Assembly (NCBI GenBank): GCA_019634415.1
Contig: JAHQVJ010000029.1
Location: 1 to 58,897, forward strand
Reading direction: 5' to 3'
Origin: Myxococcales bacterium
GTDB lineage: Bacteria > Myxococcota_A > UBA796 > GCA-2862545
Length of the DNA stretch: 58,897 nt
Made by a program: the position numbers and the translations under genes. The notes beneath the pieces are model-generated. The model saw nothing but the letters and a program-made list of their open reading frames with translations, made no database searches and was not told the origin of the DNA. Numbering within the stretch: position 1 is the stretch's first letter; each line of letters opens with the position of its first letter. Below are positions 35,101 through 45,061 of this stretch, piece after piece.

Positions 35101-38100
35101 TTCGGACACGCGCCGGGCGTGCTGCGCCCAGCGCACGTCCGTGAGCTGTGCGAGGTGCAGGCCCTCCTCGCGCAGCGCGTGGGCCGGATCCGAGGCGCCC
35201 TCGCGCAGCAGCACCTGGGGCTGCCCGTTCACCAGGATGGTGACCGCGTCGCCCTTCGCGTTGCGGGTGGCGGCGTCGAACACCTCGCTGCGCACCACGT
35301 GCACGGGCACGCCCGCGAACAGGTCGTGCAGATCGGGGTGCAGCCCCGCCATCAGCTGCTCGCGGTGGGCGACGTGCTGGCCTTCGGTCACGGGCACCCG
35401 CCCGCTGTGGTCCCGGACCGTGGCGTCCACGGCACTCAGGAAGGCGTCGACGTCGAGGTCGCGGTTGGCCTTCAGCGCCCGATCCAGCAGCCTCGCCTTC
35501 TCGCCCGGCGAGGCCTCGCCGCGCGCTTGCAGCATGCGCAGTGCCGGCAGCACCGGCTCCGGCAGGTCCGCCAGCCCCTGCCGCACGCTGGGGGGCAGAT
35601 CGCCGAGCGGATGCGCGTCGTCGCGGACGCGCTCGCGCGCAGCGGGAGCGTCGTCGTCGGGGCGCGCCCGGGGGCTGGTGCCCTCGGACAGCGCCTGCTC
35701 GATGCGCTCGTCCACCCGCTCCTGGCGGATGTCGGCGAGGCCGCCCTGCGCCAGCATTGCGGCCAGCGCCTCGCGCTGCGGCTCCGTGGACGCGCCACGG
35801 TCGATCATGGAGCGCAGCAGCAGGAGCCCGTCGACGGGCAGGTCGGCGAAGTCGCGTCGGGTCTGGGGCGGCAGATCGGCCAGCGCCTGACGCCGCGCGT
35901 GGAAGTCGGCGGCGAACTCGGCGAAGTTGCGGCGACCGTGGTGCGAGTCGCCGGTGGTGATGGCGAGGCGATGCAGGTCGCGGAGCTGCTGGCGCGTGGG
36001 CGGGCTGTCCTGTGTGAGCGCGCGGCGGCTCGCATCTCGCATGCGCCCCTGCTGGTGCGACATCACCCGACCGCGCAGCCCGCCCGTCACGAAGTCGCGG
36101 GCTGCGGCGAACGCGATGTTGCCCAGCACCTGGCCCGCGTCCACCTTGGCGCCCGAGGCCAGATCGAACCCCGTGCCCGCCACCTCGCCGGCCACCGAGC
36201 CGGCGGCCTCCGACAACGACTCCGACACCGAGCGGCGCGCCGCCTGGCTCAGGCGTCCCACGCCCCCCTCGGTGGCCTCGCTGATCACCCGTGGGTTGAG
36301 GGCGGCGTCGAGCTTGTTGGACAGCCCGTCCGACACGCCCGCCGTGACGGCCCCCACCAGCGCCCCGCGCGCGCCCGAGGAGATCACGCGGCCCAGGCCC
36401 GCGCCGAAGCCGTCGGCCCAGATCTGGTCCTGCATGGCGGTGTTCGCCGAGGTGCTGACGAAGCCCGAGAGCGCCTCGCGCCCCACCGACTTCGCCAGGG
36501 CGCTGGAGGTGCGCGCGGCGGTGCCCGCCACCCGCGCCGACTGCCCGATGCCACCGAGCCCGGCGGTGGCAGCGTCGACCGCGGTGGTGCCCACGTCGAC
36601 GGCGGCTTCCTCCCAGCCGTAGCGCGAGCCGCGCATGCCGTACTTCACCGACATCGTCATGGCGCCGATCACCAGCGCGGTCACGATGCCAGCCACCACC
36701 ATGTTCACGCCGGGCACGAACATGAGCAGCACGCCCACCACCGCGCCCACCGCCTGGATGATGCTGGTGAGCATGCTCTCGGCCTGCTCGAGCTCGGCGC
36801 GGTAGCTGTCGGCGCCGTGGCGGAGGTCGCCAGTGGTGAGCAGGAACTGGGTGCGGTCGCCCAGGAAGGTGCCGTCGTCGGAGAACGCCAGCGGGTTGGG
36901 GTTGCCCTGCTCGTCGAAGGCCCAGCGCTGCTCCGGCGGCACGTCTCGCTCGTCGAGCGCGTCGAGGATGGCGAGCTTGGCGTCGCGCCGCTTGCGCTCG
37001 AGGTGGTCGCCCTCGGCGGTGTGCGCCATGTAGTTGCGACCGTCGCGGCCCGTGCCCTGCAGCTCGTCTTCCGAGTACGCGAACATGTTGCGCATGCGGT
37101 CGAGGTCGGTGGTGTCCGGACCGCGCATGATGCGCCGCAGATCGATGGCGTCGTCGCCCGACAGCTCGCTGAAGGTGTCGTCGAACAGCACGTCGTCGAG
37201 ATCGTCGCCGGTCTCGTCCTGGTAGTCCTCGCGGAGCTGATCGAACTCCTCGGGGGACCGCCCCTGGTACGCCCGCTTCAGTAGGCTCTCGTGGGTGCCC
37301 AGGCCCTCCGTGGCGAGCATCGTGGCCGCCAGCAGATCCACCCGACCCTCGCGGACCATGGACTCGCCGAAGCGGCGTCCGTGATCGCCTTCGCCCGCGA
37401 AGGTGTCGCCCAGGCTGCCGGCGACGTGATCTTCGAGGGCCTGGGGGTCGTCGACGACGTCGGGCGACGCCCCCGTCTGCTCGGCGTAGTGCACCATGAA
37501 CAGCCGGTGCTGCTCCTCCTGCCGCTGCAGCGCGTCGCTCGCCGCCCGGATCCGATCGGCGTCGCCCGAGGCCAAGGCCTCGTCGTGGGCCTGTCGGGCC
37601 TGTCGCAGCGCGGGGTTCTCGGCCACGTCCATGATGCGCTCGGTGCGCGTCTCGGTGACACCTGCACCCGTGCTGGCTCGATCCTGCTCGTAGATCAGGC
37701 GCGAGGCGCGGCTCTGGGGGCTGCCCGCGCCGTGCACCACGGTGTCGCGGATGGCGGCCGCCCCCTCGGTGGACATCTCGCGGTCGACGTACTCGCCGTG
37801 GTGCTCGGAGTGCTGCACCCACTGCCGCATGGTGCGGGTGGCGTGGTCGGCGAACAGGCCCGCCACCTCGGCGTCCCCCATGGCCGCCACCTCCTCCGGA
37901 TCCCGGCCCTGGATCTGGGTGGCGTGCTCGCGGAAGGCGCCGACGGTCAGCTCCCGTGCCTCTGCCGGATCCACCCGGCCCGCGCGGAAGGGCCCGTCGA
38001 TCCAGACGGCGGCGTCGCGCTCCATGCCGTTGACGACGTCCTGGATGCCGTCCTCGTTGACGCGGCGGCGCTGGCCCTCGAGTCGCTCGTCGAGGTGCAG

Positions 38101-40701
38101 CGCGAAGGCGCGGGCGGTCTCGCCCTCCACCAGCGCCTGGGTGATGTCGGCCTCGGTCTGGGGCAGCTGCGAGACGGCCTCTGCAGCGGACGCCCAGCTC
38201 GGATGGCTGGTCATCTCTGCCCGCTCCTCGGGGGTCAGCGAGCGGATGGCCATCTCGCGCGTCTCGCGCGACAGCCCCCAGTAGCTCGTGGAGGAGTGGG
38301 CGATGTGCACCGCGGCTTCGGCGTTGTTGCCGGCGATCAGCGAGCGGGCGGTGGCCAGGTCGTCGCCGAGGCCCTCCCCCGACAGCTCGTCCTCGGCCTC
38401 GGCGAGCAGCGTGATGCCGTGCTCGTCGACGTGCTTCTCCTTCAGCCCCTCCATGCCCTTGGCGGTCAGCCCCATCAGCGCCTGCAGCATGGCGTCTTCG
38501 TCGGTGCCGGCTCCTCCCATGAAGCCGCTGTTGGCCGCGTTGTCGTACTGCGAGCTACGATCGTGCAGCTCGTTGTTGGCCGCATCGATGATGCTGTCGA
38601 AGGCCTTGGCCTGCTCGAAGCCCTGGCGCAGGGCGGAGGCCGCGAGCTGGTCGCGGTAGTTGTCGCGGAAGCGCTGGGCCTGGGTGGCGAAGCCGTCCAC
38701 CACGGAGCTGCCCCCGCCGGGCGCCGGGCCGTGGATGGTCTGGTGGAAGGTGTCGACCACCCGCTGGGGCTGTGTCTCGCCGAGCTCGCGACCTGCGAGG
38801 GCGAAGAAGCTCTCGGAGCCGCCCTCGAGCAGCTCCGTCTCACCGTCCATGCCGCGGGTGAAGTGCTCCGCCATCGACGTCATCATCGTGGTGGCCTCGC
38901 CGCTGGCGGTGGCGGCCGCCTGCCGCGCCTGCCCCACGGTGCGGTGGATGCTGTCGATCTGCTGTCGTGCGGCGTCCTCGGCGGACTGCACCGACGCGTC
39001 CACGTTGTCGTGCACCTCGGAGGTCTGGGCCTCGAGCGTGCCCTCCAGATCGGAGGTGGCCTCGATCAGGCGCGGCTGCACCTGGGTGTGGTCGAAGAAC
39101 TGGCCTGGCGCGAAGCTGGCGCGGAAGGCGGCCATGAGCTGGCGGTAGGCCTGCGCGAAGGGATCGGCGGAGTGCAGCACGCCGAGCCGAGCGGACTCGG
39201 CCTGTCGGAACAGGGTCTGCGAGGCCATGCGTCCGGTGCGCTGCAGGCCCTCGATGGTCTGGTCGCGGGTGGCCTGTAGCGTGGCGCGGGCGCGGGTCTT
39301 GCTCTCATCGATGACGGCGAGCGCCTGCTCGCGGGCCGAGGCGAGCACCAAGCGCGTCTCGCCGGCCTCGCTGGTCTGGGTCTGCTCGTTCTCCGTGGCG
39401 GTGGTCTCGGTGGCGACGAGGGCGGGGTTGAGCACCTGCAGGAACTGCAGGGCGAACTGCGTCATGAACTCGTCGCTGACGAAGTCGTCGGCTTGGCGCT
39501 CGGCCCCGCGCGCCATGTCGGCGGACTTCTGCCGCGCTAGCGCGGGCACCTCCATGGCGATCCGCTCGTTGACGTAGCCGAGCACGTCCGACGACGTGCT
39601 CTCGCCCTCGATGGTGTCGGCCAGGGCGGGGCCCGACGCGCTGGCGTCGAACAGCTGCGGGGTGCCGCGGATCTCGTCGGCGAAGGGCTGCGCGGCCTGC
39701 ATCACGTCGGCCTTCACGGCTTCCCATGCGCCCACCATCTGAGGGTTGGAGGTGGCGATGGCCTGCTCCACGCCCTCGAGCGTCAGCTCCTCGCGCGCGT
39801 CGGCCGCACTCTGGCTGCCCTCCTCCCGCTCGCCGATGGCGGCCACCTGGGCCTCGGCGACGGCATCCACCTCGGCGATGGTGGCGTCCAGCGACGCCCG
39901 CACCGAGGCGATGGCGCCCCCGACCACACCGGGGATGCGACGGGCGATCTCGTGGATCCGACCGTAGGCGCCCTCGGAGGCGGACTCCACGAGGTGGATG
40001 ATGTCGAGCTGGGCGCGGTGGGCGAGGCGCGACAGCCGGTTGATCCCCTGGCGCACGCGGTCGTGGTGCTCGTCGGGGGTCAGGCGGGTGGTGGTCCGGA
40101 TGTTCTGGGTCTGCTGCGACGACAGCGGCGGGGGCTGCTCGATGGTGGGGGCCTTGGTGCCACCGATGCGAGCGGGACGAGGGGGCACGATGCCGAGCTC
40201 CTGCAGCTGCGGAATGGCGGTCTCGGTGGCGGCGCCGGCCTCGTCGCCTGGCTCCTCCTCGGAGGACTCCGACGGCGCTTCGTCGGCCTGGTTCCCTTCC
40301 TCGGTCTGCGCCTCGTCTTCGGTCTGCTCGGCGTCCTCTTCGGTGTGCTCCGCGCTCTCCTCCCCTGAGGTCTCCTCCGAGGCGCCTTCGATCCGTCCTC
40401 CGCCGTCGGGGGTGACGGGCTCCTCTCCAGCAGGCGCCTCTGTCGCGACGTCGGCGGTGGGTGGGGCGGTGTCGTCCTCGGGGATCGTGCTGAGTCCGTC
40501 GCTGAGCGGCTGCGACTGCAGATCCGCGGCGGGCTCGAAGTCGGCCAGCGACATGCGGGCGTCGAGCTGCTCGAGGCCGGGAGCCGGTCCCATGAACGCC
40601 GGGCGACCTGCAGGCGCCCCCCGCGAGTAGCTGGGCTGCGACTCCGCTGCGCTCTCGGACGATGGCGTGGACCTACGACGTTGGTGAGGAGCGTACTTCA
40701 C
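32134..40701 (-). CDS. Giant mosaic polymorphic-toxin-like protein (annexin-like repeats, phosphorylase-like C-terminus)
   Basis: About 2855 residues from a GTG at 40701 (start uncertain). In order: a Ser-rich and then very acidic disordered region (to about 190); a long helical, coiled-coil-like trunk (200-700); two annexin-like repeats with the GxGT-x-E signature (GGAGTDEDAML near 730, EGLGTHESLLKRAYQGRSP near 1130); a hydrophobic, Gly-rich segment (VLLMFVPGVNMVVAGIVTAL near 1320) with a following Ala/Gly-rich stretch; a Leu/Asp helical part with REEGLHLAQL near 1845; then a lower-GC part from about 1970. The last 300 residues resemble the nucleoside phosphorylase/MTA-nucleosidase fold: FVGTAGALDRSLQPGDLVTPS, VVEQEAADVAREA and FVILRVSDVVGS. 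No N-terminal signal peptide, so export would need a dedicated system. Alternatively a large cytoplasmic effector. Confidence 0.7.
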   Translation of the reverse strand: MKYAPHQRRRSTPSSESAAESQPSYSRGAPAGRPAFMGPAPGLEQLDARMSLADFEPAADLQSQPLSDGLSTIPEDDTAPPTADVATEAPAGEEPVTPDGGGRIEGASEETSGEESAEHTEEDAEQTEDEAQTEEGNQADEAPSESSEEEPGDEAGAATETAIPQLQELGIVPPRPARIGGTKAPTIEQPPPLSSQQTQNIRTTTRLTPDEHHDRVRQGINRLSRLAHRAQLDIIHLVESASEGAYGRIHEIARRIPGVVGGAIASVRASLDATIAEVDAVAEAQVAAIGEREEGSQSAADAREELTLEGVEQAIATSNPQMVGAWEAVKADVMQAAQPFADEIRGTPQLFDASASGPALADTIEGESTSSDVLGYVNERIAMEVPALARQKSADMARGAERQADDFVSDEFMTQFALQFLQVLNPALVATETTATENEQTQTSEAGETRLVLASAREQALAVIDESKTRARATLQATRDQTIEGLQRTGRMASQTLFRQAESARLGVLHSADPFAQAYRQLMAAFRASFAPGQFFDHTQVQPRLIEATSDLEGTLEAQTSEVHDNVDASVQSAEDAARQQIDSIHRTVGQARQAAATASGEATTMMTSMAEHFTRGMDGETELLEGGSESFFALAGRELGETQPQRVVDTFHQTIHGPAPGGGSSVVDGFATQAQRFRDNYRDQLAASALRQGFEQAKAFDSIIDAANNELHDRSSQYDNAANSGFMGGAGTDEDAMLQALMGLTAKGMEGLKEKHVDEHGITLLAEAEDELSGEGLGDDLATARSLIAGNNAEAAVHIAHSSTSYWGLSRETREMAIRSLTPEERAEMTSHPSWASAAEAVSQLPQTEADITQALVEGETARAFALHLDERLEGQRRRVNEDGIQDVVNGMERDAAVWIDGPFRAGRVDPAEARELTVGAFREHATQIQGRDPEEVAAMGDAEVAGLFADHATRTMRQWVQHSEHHGEYVDREMSTEGAAAIRDTVVHGAGSPQSRASRLIYEQDRASTGAGVTETRTERIMDVAENPALRQARQAHDEALASGDADRIRAASDALQRQEEQHRLFMVHYAEQTGASPDVVDDPQALEDHVAGSLGDTFAGEGDHGRRFGESMVREGRVDLLAATMLATEGLGTHESLLKRAYQGRSPEEFDQLREDYQDETGDDLDDVLFDDTFSELSGDDAIDLRRIMRGPDTTDLDRMRNMFAYSEDELQGTGRDGRNYMAHTAEGDHLERKRRDAKLAILDALDERDVPPEQRWAFDEQGNPNPLAFSDDGTFLGDRTQFLLTTGDLRHGADSYRAELEQAESMLTSIIQAVGAVVGVLLMFVPGVNMVVAGIVTALVIGAMTMSVKYGMRGSRYGWEEAAVDVGTTAVDAATAGLGGIGQSARVAGTAARTSSALAKSVGREALSGFVSTSANTAMQDQIWADGFGAGLGRVISSGARGALVGAVTAGVSDGLSNKLDAALNPRVISEATEGGVGRLSQAARRSVSESLSEAAGSVAGEVAGTGFDLASGAKVDAGQVLGNIAFAAARDFVTGGLRGRVMSHQQGRMRDASRRALTQDSPPTRQQLRDLHRLAITTGDSHHGRRNFAEFAADFHARRQALADLPPQTRRDFADLPVDGLLLLRSMIDRGASTEPQREALAAMLAQGGLADIRQERVDERIEQALSEGTSPRARPDDDAPAARERVRDDAHPLGDLPPSVRQGLADLPEPVLPALRMLQARGEASPGEKARLLDRALKANRDLDVDAFLSAVDATVRDHSGRVPVTEGQHVAHREQLMAGLHPDLHDLFAGVPVHVVRSEVFDAATRNAKGDAVTILVNGQPQVLLREGASDPAHALREEGLHLAQLTDVRWAQHARRVSEEVAGRWDELSLAQRVDAHRHQVALEIDAQRTMLADLRRERASVPNARLDGQIAVVTARLRGLETRQAELAALGPFRQLMIGMGRGTEPDYLAQPARLFMESEGPATERAPDVDDLGPSVAVRNAMGAERVEIVERWLTGGQSALEASAPLRREISALLSSPLASHALAAQLARGSMEPADAVRRFGMLAEGGDVPSPSRERASRLVEQAIRAGGDGSVGDSATWLVAGVIRSSPTDQPHLLDIVERTFAHPRGREVIELLRGQDIDFADRSTLLRAVDDVLHGSADAQAAAAETLRRLGSADIDRFVASEPSLRMVDLATAAEAVNDASVDRERRRGRLTDLFVDADPPSQRRLAVLLAEAAEVGAPLGRARRAFLDEGGDIAAKRAALLDRLERSVTDARSTFDETAAEISARLVGGDEVRAKEILQSLLRRGVEYAAIDQALRQPSAHFLPTDVALAATAILLAPRTHVEPTDPDPQRMTAGKGAQLLRTVAAEVSKAPSEARLEEVRGYVGRHLSDIVLDAVVSVDSEWRSLIYSSSDAAMNSDLAARGIRSVVELTTNETTDFRRFLAIGEDGTPYLVFKGLSGRAYPREMVSHLLHASQDGAALSRLRQRVEILMEPDYTPAQTMAPFFADVQRQAAKKWSDLPHPTEPDVLVIGNPGEFGGNVAGGRFADMDVDAASRPVIRGQTDSIQWTGYLINGKLVVVCGIEPGLYADRAGAFLHMLNTHRSDADEPSIPVVFVGTAGALDRSLQPGDLVTPSVIGDANAATLREVGGVENQAIAVLQRLLTARGTGTSIEDGVLLGGRHGAVDSILQETPDWLRSYTNQLDVVEQEAADVAREAARSNNPLFVILRVSDVVGSEDPDQRFEGEARNRGKARPEVTQGDVVIEAVRGLLALSPTRPTQLVSADLGDVRDGFTRRTWQAATRGLTDIRSWASGIYASVLERLRSTRRPDERRQALSEAVDEMQRQLRDVLTRRDEEHGD

Positions 40702-41037
40702 GACGCCTGGCCCCGGATCCGCACGAAGTGCAGCAGCTCCAGCACATGGCCTCCAACACAAACTTGGACAACGCCTCAGATCATACTTGGTCGTCTCTCG
40801 AAGCGTCGAGCACTCGGCCGCCTCCACTTCGCCGAGGCGATGTGCGTGGATCGCGGCGTGCTGCCTGAGTCTTCGAGCGTTCGTCGCCGGACAGAGACTG
40901 ACCGGTTCCGGAACGGGCCGTCAGCGGTATCGGAGCTGGGGAGGTCGAATCGGGATCTATTCCGCCAGGGTGGCGTGCGAGCCTACTGAACGTTAGTGCA
41001 GTGCAGGCCAGACGCGAGTGTATTTTGGGCAGAAAAG

Positions 41038-41243
41038 TTTTCCACAGACCAGGTTTTTCGGGAGTCGACACGTTGGGTGCGGGGCGCCAGCTCTCATCTA
41101 TGTTCCCGGGGGGTGAGCGTCTGTCCCCAGATCCTGTGGACAACATGTGGAAGGTCTGGGGGGGAGCTTGGGACGAACCCACCCCGGTACTCCCACGACT
41201 GCGGTCCTGCGCCGGTAATTCGCCACCTGTGGAATGTGGACAA
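41038..41243. promoter_or_regulatory. Cluster of DnaA-box-like sites upstream of nrdJ
   Basis: Five sequences match or approach the DnaA box TT(A/G)TCCACA: TTTTCCACA at 41038-41046, and on the opposite strand TTGTCCACA at 41135-41143 and 41235-41243, CCTTCCACA at 41146-41154 and CATTCCACA at 41228-41236. The two exact TTGTCCACA sites match the form favoured in high-GC bacteria. They occupy the control region of the ribonucleotide reductase gene, where DnaA regulation is known for E. coli nrdAB. The whole 40702-41446 stretch holds no gene I can support. Confidence 0.6.
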
Positions 41244-41269
41244 ACAGATCGGCGAGAGCCTAGGTTGGA

Positions 41270-41317
41270 CCACTACATATGGGGGTTGCGGTGGGGTCGG
41301 GGCACTAGATATTGTGT
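41270..41317 (+). promoter_or_regulatory. Paired NrdR boxes upstream of nrdJ
   Basis: Box 2 (41302-41317) reads GCACTAGATATTGTGT, close to the NrdR consensus ACACTATATATTGTGT type. Box 1 (41270-41285) reads CCACTACATATGGGGG and keeps mainly the left half. They are 32 bp apart, the three-turn spacing usual for NrdR tandem sites. NrdR represses ribonucleotide reductase genes when dATP is high. The boxes end 130 bp before the nrdJ start. Confidence 0.7.
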
Positions 41318-41446
41318 CTGGGCTCGCCCCCCCGAGGGCGCCCAGCACTTGATCCCTCCCGCTGTGCAGGGGGATGCTGACCGGCGCGAGCCGTGTCGCG
41401 TCTCTCCGTGCCCGCTTGCCACCGTTTCCCCGTTCGAGGTTCCCCC

Positions 41447-44400
41447 ATGCGCGTGACCCGTCGCTTCACCCTGTCGACCGATTCCCCCTACGACGGGCTC
41501 GAGTTCGTCAGCCGTCGCTCCGAGATCCGGAACCCCGACGGCACCACCGTCTTCGAGCTCGACGACGTGTCCGTACCCGAGGGATGGAGCCAGGTGGCCA
41601 CCGACATCCTCGCCCAGAAGTACTTCCGCAAGGCGGGTGTGCCGGCGCGCACCGTGCGCGTGTCGGAGCTGGGCGTTCCCGTGTGGTTGCAGCGCTCCGT
41701 GGCCGACGACGAGTCGCTGGAGGACCTCGACGAAGGCGAGCGCTTCAGCGGAGAGACCGATGCGCGGCAGGTGTTCGACCGCCTCGCCGGCTGCTGGACG
41801 TACTGGGCCTACAAGCACGAGATGTTCGACAGCGAGCAAGACGCGCGCGCGTTCTACGACGAGATCCGCTACATGCTCGCCCGGCAGATGTGCGCCCCCA
41901 ACTCGCCCCAGTGGTTCAACACCGGGTTGCACTGGGCCTACGGCATCGATGGTCCGCCCCAGGGCCACAGCTACGTCGACGCCGCCACGGGCGAGGTCGC
42001 CCCGTCGGACTCCGCCTACGAGCGGCCCCAGCCCCACGCCTGCTTCATCCAGTCCATCGGCGACGACCTGGTCAACGACGGTGGCATCATGGACCTCTGG
42101 ATCCGTGAGGCCCGCCTCTTCAAGTACGGCTCGGGCACGGGCACCAACTTCAGCAATCTGCGCGGGGAAGGGGAGCCGCTGTCGGGCGGTGGTCGCTCCT
42201 CGGGGCTCATGAGCTTCCTCAAGATCGGCGACCGGGCGGCGGGCGCCATCAAGAGTGGGGGCACCACCCGGCGCGCTGCCAAGATGGTCTGCCTGGACCT
42301 CGATCACCCCGACATCGAGAACTTCATCAACTGGAAGGTGGTGGAGGAGCAGAAGGTCGCCTCCATGGTGACGGGCTCGCGCACCAACGAGCGCTGCCTC
42401 AATGCGATCCTGCGCGCCGTCCACAGCAGCGGTCTGTCGGAGCCAGCGTGCTACGAGCCGCGCAGCAATCCCGAGCTGGCAAAGGCGCTGCGTGAGGCAC
42501 GCAACGCAGGGGTGCCCGACAACTACGTGCACCGCGCCATCCAGTACGCGGAGCAGGGCTACACCCAGATCGAGTTTCCCGTATTCGACACAGACTGGCA
42601 GTCCGATGCCTACCAGACTGTGTCGGGTCAGAACTCCAACAACTCGGTGCGCATCCCCAACGCCTTCATGGATGCCGTGCTGCGCGACGAGTCCTGGCGC
42701 CTGATCCGGCGGACCGACGGGGCGGTGGCCAAGACGCTGCGGGCCCACGACCTGTGGGAGGAGATCTGCTACGCCGCTTGGTCGTGTGCCGATCCGGGCG
42801 TGCAGTTCGACACCACCATCAACGACTGGCACACCTGTGCGGCGGATGGTCGGATCAACGCGAGCAACCCGTGCTCCGAGTACATGTTCCTCGACGACAC
42901 GGCCTGCAACCTGGCGTCGCTGAACCTGCTGAAGTTCTACGACGTGGACGCAGCCGAGGTCCAGGTGGACGACCTGCTCCACGCCGTGCGTCTGTGGACC
43001 GTGGTGCTCGAGGTCTCCGTGACCATGGCCCAGTTCCCTTCGCAGGCCATCGCGAAGCGGTCCTACGACTACCGGACCCTCGGGCTCGGCTTCGCCAACC
43101 TCGGCGCGCTGCTCATGGTCATGGGCGTGCCCTACGACAGCCCGCATGGGCGGGCCGTGGCGGGCTGCATCACCGCCGCCCTCACCGGAGAGGCCTACGC
43201 CACCTCGGCGCGCATGGCCGAGGAGCTCGGTCCCTTCGAGCGCTTCGAGGCCAACCGCGAGAACATGCTGCGGGTGATCCGCAACCACCGTCGCGCGGCT
43301 TACTCCGCCCCGGCCCACGAGTACGAGGACCTGTCGATCCGTCCCGTGCCCATCGACGCCGTGCACTCGCCGAAGGGGCTGCTCGACGCCGCGCGCAACG
43401 CCTGGGACGTGGCGCTCTACCTGGGTGAGAAGCACGGGTTCCGCAACGCGCAGGTCTCGGTGCTGGCCCCCACGGGCACCATCGGCCTGGTGATGGACTG
43501 CGACACCACCGGTGTGGAGCCCGACTTCGCGCTGGTGAAGTTCAAGAAGCTCGCCGGCGGCGGCTACTTCAAGATCATCAACCAGTCCGTTCCGCCTGCG
43601 CTCCAGCGGCTGGGCTACACCGAGGCTCAGATCGAGTCCATGGTCCGCTACGCCACCGGCCACGGCACGCTGGTGGGGGCGCCCGGCGTGAACCACGAGT
43701 CGCTGCGGGCCAAGGGCTTCACCCCCGAGATCCTGGAGCGGGTGGAGGCGCAGCTCGAGTCGGCGTTCGACGTGAAGTTCGTGTTCAACCCCTGGACGCT
43801 GGGCAAGGAGTTCTGCAGCGACACCCTCGGCTTGAGCGAGGCGCAGATCAACGACCCCACCTTCGAGCTGCTGGGGGCCATCGGCTTCACCCGCAGCGAG
43901 ATCGACGACGCCAACGCCTTCGCCACCGGCACCATGACGCTGGAGGGTGCGCCGCACCTGCGAGAGGAGCACCTGCCGGTCTTCGACTGCGCCAACCGGT
44001 GCGGCCGCATCGGCAAGCGCTTCATCCAGGTGGAGGGCCACATCCGGATGATGGCCTCGTGCCAGCCGTTCCTGTCGGGCGCCATCAGCAAGACCATCAA
44101 CATGCCCAACGAAGCCACCATCGGCGACGTGAAGAGCGCCTACATGCTGTCGTGGCGCCTGGGGCTGAAGGCCAACGCGCTGTACCGCGACGGCTCGAAG
44201 CTGTCGCAGCCGCTGTCGTCGGTGGTGATGCAGGATCTGTTCACCTCCCTCGACGAGATGCCGGACGCGCCGCTGCAGGAGCGGTCGCGTCCCGAGCCGC
44301 TGCAGGTCGCCGAGCGCATCGTGGTGCGCTACCTCGCCAAGCGTCGTCGGCTCCCCGACCGGCGCAAGGGCTACACCCAGAAGGCCGTGGTGGGCGGACA

Positions 44401-45028
44401 CAAGGTGTTCCTGCGCACCGGTGAGTACGACGACGGCACGCTCGGTGAGATCTTCATCGACATGCACAAGGAAGGAGCTGCCTTCCGCTCGTTGATGAAC
44501 TCCTTCGCCATCGCCATCTCCATCGGCCTACAGCACGGTGTCCCCCTCGAGAAGTTCGTGGACCAGTTCCTGTTCAGCCGCTTCGAGCCCAACGGCATCG
44601 TGATGGGCAACGATCGGATCAAGATGTCCACGTCGATGATCGACTACATCTTCCGCGAGCTGGCCATCAACTACCTGGGCCGCGACGAGCTGGCGCACGT
44701 CTCCGAGGAAGACCTGCGACACGACGCCCTCGGCACCCACGAGGAGCCCGAGTACGAGGAGGAGCAGGAGTTCGTGCGGCCCATGATGGTCACGGAGACG
44801 CCCATCGACGTGGACGCCTACGCGCCCACCACCACCGAAGGCTCCATCGACGTGAGCCCCACGGTGGTGGGCTTCTCCGGGCGCGACGTGCGGATCCAGG
44901 CGGTGCTCGACGCGCGAGCCCGTGGCTACGAGGGCGACTCCTGCGACGAGTGCGGTGCGCTCACCATGGTGCGGAACGGCTCGTGCCTGAAGTGCGTGAG
45001 CTGCGGCTCCACCTCCGGTTGCTCCTGA
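41447..45028 (+). CDS. nrdJ: Adenosylcobalamin-dependent (class II) ribonucleotide reductase
   Basis: A 1193-residue enzyme making deoxyribonucleotides with coenzyme B12 and no oxygen requirement. Visible features: [70 protein letters not shown] with active-site residues, [35 protein letters not shown], and a C-terminal Cys-rich tail ([28 protein letters not shown]) that shuttles reducing equivalents. Length fits the long NrdJ type. No intein. No B12 riboswitch was seen upstream; control is more likely by NrdR and DnaA sites. Confidence 0.96.
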   Translation: MRVTRRFTLSTDSPYDGLEFVSRRSEIRNPDGTTVFELDDVSVPEGWSQVATDILAQKYFRKAGVPARTVRVSELGVPVWLQRSVADDESLEDLDEGERFSGETDARQVFDRLAGCWTYWAYKHEMFDSEQDARAFYDEIRYMLARQMCAPNSPQWFNTGLHWAYGIDGPPQGHSYVDAATGEVAPSDSAYERPQPHACFIQSIGDDLVNDGGIMDLWIREARLFKYGSGTGTNFSNLRGEGEPLSGGGRSSGLMSFLKIGDRAAGAIKSGGTTRRAAKMVCLDLDHPDIENFINWKVVEEQKVASMVTGSRTNERCLNAILRAVHSSGLSEPACYEPRSNPELAKALREARNAGVPDNYVHRAIQYAEQGYTQIEFPVFDTDWQSDAYQTVSGQNSNNSVRIPNAFMDAVLRDESWRLIRRTDGAVAKTLRAHDLWEEICYAAWSCADPGVQFDTTINDWHTCAADGRINASNPCSEYMFLDDTACNLASLNLLKFYDVDAAEVQVDDLLHAVRLWTVVLEVSVTMAQFPSQAIAKRSYDYRTLGLGFANLGALLMVMGVPYDSPHGRAVAGCITAALTGEAYATSARMAEELGPFERFEANRENMLRVIRNHRRAAYSAPAHEYEDLSIRPVPIDAVHSPKGLLDAARNAWDVALYLGEKHGFRNAQVSVLAPTGTIGLVMDCDTTGVEPDFALVKFKKLAGGGYFKIINQSVPPALQRLGYTEAQIESMVRYATGHGTLVGAPGVNHESLRAKGFTPEILERVEAQLESAFDVKFVFNPWTLGKEFCSDTLGLSEAQINDPTFELLGAIGFTRSEIDDANAFATGTMTLEGAPHLREEHLPVFDCANRCGRIGKRFIQVEGHIRMMASCQPFLSGAISKTINMPNEATIGDVKSAYMLSWRLGLKANALYRDGSKLSQPLSSVVMQDLFTSLDEMPDAPLQERSRPEPLQVAERIVVRYLAKRRRLPDRRKGYTQKAVVGGHKVFLRTGEYDDGTLGEIFIDMHKEGAAFRSLMNSFAIAISIGLQHGVPLEKFVDQFLFSRFEPNGIVMGNDRIKMSTSMIDYIFRELAINYLGRDELAHVSEEDLRHDALGTHEEPEYEEEQEFVRPMMVTETPIDVDAYAPTTTEGSIDVSPTVVGFSGRDVRIQAVLDARARGYEGDSCDECGALTMVRNGSCLKCVSCGSTSGCS

Positions 45029-45061
45029 GGCGTCGCCATCTCCTCGCTGTCTTCCATCTGC

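Noticed and set aside
34237..37284. Plus-strand ORF of 1015 codons opposite the giant gene
   Set aside because: Antisense shadow; composition is His/Gln/Arg-rich and no motif is visible.
32134..40701. Contractile-injection (eCIS) cargo assignment for the giant protein
   Set aside because: No sheath, tube, baseplate or DUF4157 signature is visible in the window, so I do not assign a delivery system.
41038..41243. Replication origin (oriC) from the DnaA-box cluster
   Set aside because: No dnaA, dnaN, gyrB or parAB nearby, no AT-rich unwinding region, and the boxes sit in the nrdJ control region where DnaA regulation is a simpler reading.
40702..41446. Cobalamin riboswitch upstream of the B12-dependent reductase
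   Set aside because: I see no B12-box-like sequence in the stretch; NrdR and DnaA sites explain control better.
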